Shown one piece after another: positions 6,510-9,595 of a stretch of DNA of 9,595 nt (within the stretch, counting starts at the first letter, position 1; each line of letters opens with the position of its first letter). The notes under the pieces are model-generated. The model made no database searches, was not told where the DNA came from, and was given only the letters and a program-made list of their open reading frames with translations. The position numbers and the translations under genes were made by a program. Source of the DNA: Candidatus Dadabacteria bacterium (lineage in GTDB: Bacteria; Desulfobacterota_D; UBA1144; Nemesobacterales; JAJCZQ01); the NCBI GenBank assembly GCA_030624695.1, contig JAUXJP010000022.1:1-9595 (forward strand). Direction: 5' to 3'.

Positions 6510-7432
6510 GTACTGAATTTGGTGCGATTGTCCTGATTGGCTACGGAGGCCCCGAGAAGAAGGAGGATATTATCCCTTTTCTAAAGAGAGTCTCGAGAGG
6601 CAGGCCTATACCGGAAGAAAGACTTAAAGAAGTGGCACATCATTATGAATTAATCGGAGGCAAATCGCCTCTGAATGAACTTACTTATAAGCAGGGTGAA
6701 AAGCTAAAATTTTTTTTAAGTGAGAAAGGGTATGACCTTCCTGTATTTGTTGGGATGAGAAACTGGCACCCTTTTTACCAGGACACTTTAAAGCAGGTTG
6801 CAGACCTAGGAGTTAAAAAAGCAGTAGGTGTTATTATGGCGATATACCAGTGTGATACTAGCTGGGGAAGGTACCAGCGTGAATTATTCGATGCATGCAA
6901 AGAGCAAAACCTTGATCTTGAATTTGTATACACCGACGTACTTTATGACCACCCATTATTCATAGAAAACTGTGCAGATAATATAAAAAGCTGTTTTAAC
7001 CAGATAAGTGAGGAAGAGTTTGAAGCAACCAAACTGATATTTACTGCTCATAGTATTCCCACATCAATGGCAGAGAGTTCTCCTTATGTCAGTCAGTTTG
7101 AATCTTCTTCCAGGCTTGTTGCTGAACTACTGGGTCATAAGAACTGGATGACCGCTTACCAGAGCCGGAGCGGATCCCCTTTAAGTTCCTGGCTTGAGCC
7201 GGATATTTGTGATGTAATTGATGATATTGCTAAAGAAGGAGTGAAAAATATTGTGGTACAGTCAATAGGATTTCTTTGCGACCATGTTGAAGTCCTTTTT
7301 GATATTGGAATTGAAGCAAAAGAAGCAGCTGAAAAAAACGGTATAAATCTTTATATAGCAAAAACTGTGAACGATGACAACCTTTATATTCGTTCACTCG
7401 AAGAAAGTGTACTAAACAAGTTAAATTCATAA
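6506..7432 (+). CDS. hemH: Ferrochelatase (proto- or coproporphyrin type)
   Basis: This enzyme inserts Fe2+ into a porphyrin. It has 308 residues, close to the 310 of the Bacillus subtilis enzyme. It opens with IVLIGYGGP (8-16), then ELIGGKSPLNELT (48-60), TAHSIP with the catalytic H182, and DHVEVLFD (259-266) with E262, matching H183 and E264 of B. subtilis. Position 13 is Tyr, as in the Gram-positive coproporphyrin ferrochelatases. The human and E. coli enzymes have Met or Leu there. No C-terminal cysteine cluster for a [2Fe-2S] centre and no membrane anchor are seen. The start ATG overlaps the hemDE stop (ATGA), with AAAGGA 9 bases upstream, so translation is coupled. The gene sits between HemE and the porphyrinogen oxidase, the same E-H-Y order as in Bacillus. 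The family call is firm; the substrate (coproporphyrin or protoporphyrin) is not. Confidence 0.95.
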   Translation: MSTEFGAIVLIGYGGPEKKEDIIPFLKRVSRGRPIPEERLKEVAHHYELIGGKSPLNELTYKQGEKLKFFLSEKGYDLPVFVGMRNWHPFYQDTLKQVADLGVKKAVGVIMAIYQCDTSWGRYQRELFDACKEQNLDLEFVYTDVLYDHPLFIENCADNIKSCFNQISEEEFEATKLIFTAHSIPTSMAESSPYVSQFESSSRLVAELLGHKNWMTAYQSRSGSPLSSWLEPDICDVIDDIAKEGVKNIVVQSIGFLCDHVEVLFDIGIEAKEAAEKNGINLYIAKTVNDDNLYIRSLEESVLNKLNS

Positions 7433-7451
7433 GGGATTTTCTGAAACTTAT

Positions 7452-8861
7452 ATGAAAATTGCCATAATAGGGGCGGGCATCTCTGGCTTGAGTGCTGCTT
7501 ACTACCTAGATAGCCTTAGTAAAGACGAAAATTTTGATATCGAGATAGATATATTTGAAAAGAACGGACATGCAGGCGGCAATATTTCCACAAAAATTGA
7601 GAATGGATTTGTAATAGAAGAGGGTGCAGATTCGTTTATTACTTCCAAGCCCTGGGGAATTGACCTGTGTGAAAAACTTGGCATTGAAGAACAATTAATC
7701 TCTACTAACGATTCAAACAGAAAAACTTATATCTATTTTGACCAAAAACTAAACGAACTTCCTGAGGGGTTTTTTCTGATGGCACCTTCAAATATAGAAG
7801 CTTTTGAAAAAAGCACTTTTTTTTCTACCGAGGGAAAAAAAAGAATATTAAAAGAACTGGAGTTGGACCCACTTATTGATGATGGCGATGAATCACTCGA
7901 ATCATTTATTGTACGCAGGTTCGGCACCGAGCTTCTGGAAAAAGTGGCCCAGCCGTTAATTGGGGGTATTTATACAGGAGACCCGGCCAAGCTCAGTGTT
8001 AAAGCAATACTGCCTGAATTTGTTGACTTTGAGAAACAGTACGGTTCTATCATAAAAGGAATTAGTAAAAAATATGGTTCATCAGATATTTCCAAAACCG
8101 AAAGCGGTGCAAGGTATGGACTATTTGTATCATTTAAAAATGGGTTGTCTGTTTTAATATCCAGCATTATTAAAGCCATGCCTGATGTTAATATTCACTA
8201 TAATTCATCTGTAAATGAAGTTCTGAAGTCAACGGACACGTGGTTGTTGCATACCGAATCCGGTTGTGAAATTGAAACTGATGCTGTTATAATGGCAGGA
8301 CCTTCTTTTGTCTCTTCTAAACTGCTTAGTAATACTGACAAAAAATTGTCGGGTTTGCTTAATGAAATTAGATATGAATCATCCATAGTTGTGAACCTGG
8401 TTTTTGAAAAGTCTAAAAGTGCCGATCTTCCAAAGGGGTTTGGCGTAGTGATACCTAATACTGAGAAAATGAATTTAATCGCTTGTTCCTTTTCTTCGCA
8501 TAAATTTTCAAACAGGGCCCCTAAAGACTACGAAATTATTCGTTGTTTCCTGGGAGGAGCCTTTAACCAGAATGTATTAGGCCTAAAAGACTCTGAAATT
8601 ATGAAACTTGTCCTTGAAGACCTTAACACGCTCTTTAATATTGAATCAGAGCCATTTAATTCATTCATTTACAGGTATCCGAATTCAATGCCTCAGTACA
8701 CATTGGGTTATAATGAACTACTGGACAAGATTAGTGAAGAACTTAGAAAATATCCGTTATTAAGTCTTTCCGGTAATGCATACGGTGGGATTGGTATTCC
8801 GGACAGTATAAAATCGGGTAAGGATGCTGCTCAGTATATTTTCCAGAATCTGGTAAATTGA
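7452..8861 (+). CDS. hemY: FAD-dependent porphyrinogen oxidase (HemY/HemG; PgoX or CgoX)
   Basis: This oxygen-dependent flavoenzyme removes six electrons from protoporphyrinogen IX or coproporphyrinogen III to give the aromatic porphyrin. It has 469 residues, near the 470 of B. subtilis HemY. The N-terminus is a Rossmann FAD site, KIAIIGAGISGLSAAYYL (GxGxxG at 7-12), with the ribose-binding acid E36 in DIFEKN, then the GG motif AGGNIST (41-47) and EEGADSFITSKPW. The middle carries VAQPLIGGIYTGDP, a family hallmark. The C-terminal FAD-closing segment SGNAYGGIGIPDSIKSG (about 440-456) is present. No signal peptide is visible; these proteins are peripheral to the inner membrane. It starts 19 bases after hemH, with only AAGGGA about 15 bases from the ATG, so initiation looks weak. 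It is the last gene of the heme operon. Substrate cannot be decided from sequence alone. Confidence 0.94.
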   Translation: MKIAIIGAGISGLSAAYYLDSLSKDENFDIEIDIFEKNGHAGGNISTKIENGFVIEEGADSFITSKPWGIDLCEKLGIEEQLISTNDSNRKTYIYFDQKLNELPEGFFLMAPSNIEAFEKSTFFSTEGKKRILKELELDPLIDDGDESLESFIVRRFGTELLEKVAQPLIGGIYTGDPAKLSVKAILPEFVDFEKQYGSIIKGISKKYGSSDISKTESGARYGLFVSFKNGLSVLISSIIKAMPDVNIHYNSSVNEVLKSTDTWLLHTESGCEIETDAVIMAGPSFVSSKLLSNTDKKLSGLLNEIRYESSIVVNLVFEKSKSADLPKGFGVVIPNTEKMNLIACSFSSHKFSNRAPKDYEIIRCFLGGAFNQNVLGLKDSEIMKLVLEDLNTLFNIESEPFNSFIYRYPNSMPQYTLGYNELLDKISEELRKYPLLSLSGNAYGGIGIPDSIKSGKDAAQYIFQNLVN

Positions 8862-8871
8862 ATTTATTATT

Positions 8872-8900
8872 AAAAAAATGACAATTTAAATCAATTTTTT
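8872..8900 (+). terminator. Weak AT-only hairpin after hemY
   Basis: Arms 8872-8881 and 8891-8900 pair at 9 of 10 positions around a 9-base loop, and the 3' arm ends in TTTTTT. It sits 11 bases after the hemY stop. The stem has a single G-C pair, so it is a poor intrinsic terminator. I saw no better candidate before the next gene. Confidence 0.25.
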
Positions 8901-8951
8901 AGATTGTTTTCTTAAATCCTTTTCAATACTTAATAATTTTATATTAAATAC

Positions 8952-8979
8952 TAGAAAAATTTTAAATTATTATTACAAT
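8952..8979 (+). promoter_or_regulatory. Candidate promoter in the AT-rich spacer before the small exported-protein gene
   Basis: The 165-base spacer 8862-9026 is almost entirely A and T and holds no gene I can see. A -35-like TAGAAA (8952-8957) and a -10-like TACAAT (8974-8979) with a 16-base spacer would place a start about 40 bases before the gene at 9027. Such matches are easy to find in AT-rich DNA, so this is tentative. Confidence 0.25.
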
Positions 8980-9015
8980 TATATTGAACAAAATAATTTT
9001 TTCTTCCCGGTTAAT

Positions 9016-9023
9016 GGAGGTGG
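9016..9023 (+). promoter_or_regulatory. Near-perfect Shine-Dalgarno of the gene at 9027
   Basis: GGAGGTGG, followed by a second GGAGG that touches the ATG, gives a seven-base match (GGAGGTG) to the anti-Shine-Dalgarno. The first GGAGG is 6 bases from the ATG. It is the strongest ribosome binding site in the window and fixes the start. It suggests high expression. Confidence 0.7.
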
Positions 9024-9026
9024 AGG

Positions 9027-9365
9027 ATGAATAAGTTTTTATCTTTAACTTTATTATTAATACTTGTATTTGGATTTAGTGTAAATTCTTACTCGAACCA
9101 GTATTTTCCGCCTACTGCTTCCCAAAAGCATTTTACCGCTATTTTGAACGGCCTTCCAGGAGTAGTAACTGCTGTATGGGACACACCTGTTTCACTTTGG
9201 GTAAAAGTTTCATCGAAAGCCGTAGGTTCTCCTCCTAACCAAAACAAGGCTGATGCCCTTGCAGAAATACTTGCAGACAGGGGCAGAACTGCTTTATTCC
9301 AGCCTTTTTGTGTCCATATTTACCAGAAGAGGGACCAGGTTCTTGGCAGTAAATGCGTTTACTAG
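9027..9365 (+). CDS. Small exported protein of unknown function
   Basis: I do not recognise this 112-residue protein. It begins with a clear Sec signal peptide: basic MNK, a hydrophobic core of about 16 residues (FLSLTLLLILVFGFSV) and a likely cleavage after SYS, near residue 23. The mature part of about 89 residues contains WDTPVSLWVKVS (51-62), a predicted helix NKADALAEILADRGR (73-87), and FCVHIYQKRDQVLGSKCVY at the end. The two cysteines in that end segment could form a disulfide in the periplasm. The layout (strand, helix, strand pair) suggests a small compact alpha/beta domain, but that is inference. It has its own strong ribosome binding site after an AT-rich gap, so it is probably not part of the heme operon. 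It lies 30 bases before a lipoprotein gene and may be co-transcribed with it. Confidence 0.8.
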   Translation: MNKFLSLTLLLILVFGFSVNSYSNQYFPPTASQKHFTAILNGLPGVVTAVWDTPVSLWVKVSSKAVGSPPNQNKADALAEILADRGRTALFQPFCVHIYQKRDQVLGSKCVY

Positions 9366-9395
9366 TTTTATTAAAAATGGAGAATGGAGAAAAAA

Positions 9396-9595
9396 ATGGT
9401 GACAAATAATTATAGATACCTGGTTTTTTTGCTACCCATGATATTATTTCTTTCTTGTATTGCAGAAGTTCCTGTTAATGTCCCGGAGGACGGATACTGG
9501 CAGAATCACGCAGTAAAGTATAATAAGAGTTATGATAAGGTCTGGAATGCAGCAGACCAGGCTGCCAATGAGATTGGATGGAAAATAAAGTATTC
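9396..9595 (+). CDS. Putative lipoprotein, N-terminal fragment (3' end outside window)
   Basis: This frame is open from the ATG at 9396 to the window edge, 66 complete codons. The N-terminus is a lipoprotein signal: one arginine, a hydrophobic run LVFLLPMILFLSC, and a lipobox-like FLSC with the acylated cysteine at C21. The following residues are IAEVP, which do not include a +2 aspartate, so outer-membrane sorting is plausible. The mature part has YNKSYDKVWNAADQAANEIG (about 43-62), a pattern seen in small envelope lipoproteins with a BamC-like or DUF-type fold, but I cannot name the family from this fragment. The start choice is set by GGAG (9386-9389), 6 bases upstream. An in-frame ATG at 9384 would leave its own GGAG only 1 base away and is less likely. 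It probably shares a transcript with the exported-protein gene upstream. Confidence 0.75.
   Translation, partial: MVTNNYRYLVFLLPMILFLSCIAEVPVNVPEDGYWQNHAVKYNKSYDKVWNAADQAANEIGWKIKY

Noticed and set aside
8960..8975. The 16-mer TTTTAAATTATTATTA, identical to 4519-4534 in the heme-operon leader, as a shared regulatory element.
   Set aside because: It is low-complexity A/T sequence in two A/T-dominated spacers, where a match of this length could well arise by chance. Relation to the predicted promoters differs at the two sites.

Overview
The window looks like an ordinary chromosomal segment of a diderm (Gram-negative-type) bacterium with an AT-rich genome. The evidence is a TolQ/ExbB plus ExbD/TolR inner-membrane energy-transducer pair, a lipoprotein with a lipobox at the right edge, an exported small protein, D-Ala-D-Ala ligase, and diaminopimelate decarboxylase. 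Arginine is encoded largely by AGG. I cannot place the organism to phylum. An uncultured marine or deltaproteobacterium-like lineage is a guess only. No phage, IS element, CRISPR, tRNA or rRNA is visible, and no gap between genes exceeds about 165 bases.

Layout. (1) Bases 1-148, plus strand: the last 48 codons of a D-alanine--D-alanine ligase. Its stop codon directly abuts the stop codon of the next gene on the opposite strand. (2) Bases 149-4418, minus strand, a five-gene run in transcription order: lysA (diaminopimelate decarboxylase), a MotA/TolQ/ExbB proton channel, an ExbD/TolR partner, a BASS-family sodium symporter, and an EamA-family drug/metabolite transporter. (3) Bases 4419-4559: a divergent intergenic region with candidate back-to-back promoters and a small direct and inverted repeat in front of lysA. 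(4) Bases 4560-8861, plus strand: a tight heme operon of a fused HemD-HemE protein, ferrochelatase HemH and an FAD-dependent porphyrinogen oxidase HemY. (5) Bases 8862-9026: an AT-rich spacer with a weak candidate hairpin and promoter. (6) Bases 9027-9595, plus strand: a small exported protein of unknown function, followed by a truncated lipoprotein gene that runs off the window.

How the genes work together. HemD closes hydroxymethylbilane to uroporphyrinogen III and HemE decarboxylates that to coproporphyrinogen III. HemY and HemH then oxidise a porphyrinogen and insert iron. No coproporphyrinogen III decarboxylase (HemF/HemN) lies between them, and the ferrochelatase carries Tyr13, as in Bacillus-type coproporphyrin ferrochelatase. 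The operon may therefore encode a coproporphyrin-dependent branch in a diderm, but this is an inference.

The most noteworthy item is the single-polypeptide HemD-HemE fusion. It has a good internal Shine-Dalgarno and ATG exactly at the domain boundary, which could also yield free HemE. I saw no clearly undescribed multi-gene system. The rest is mostly housekeeping and envelope or transport genes.
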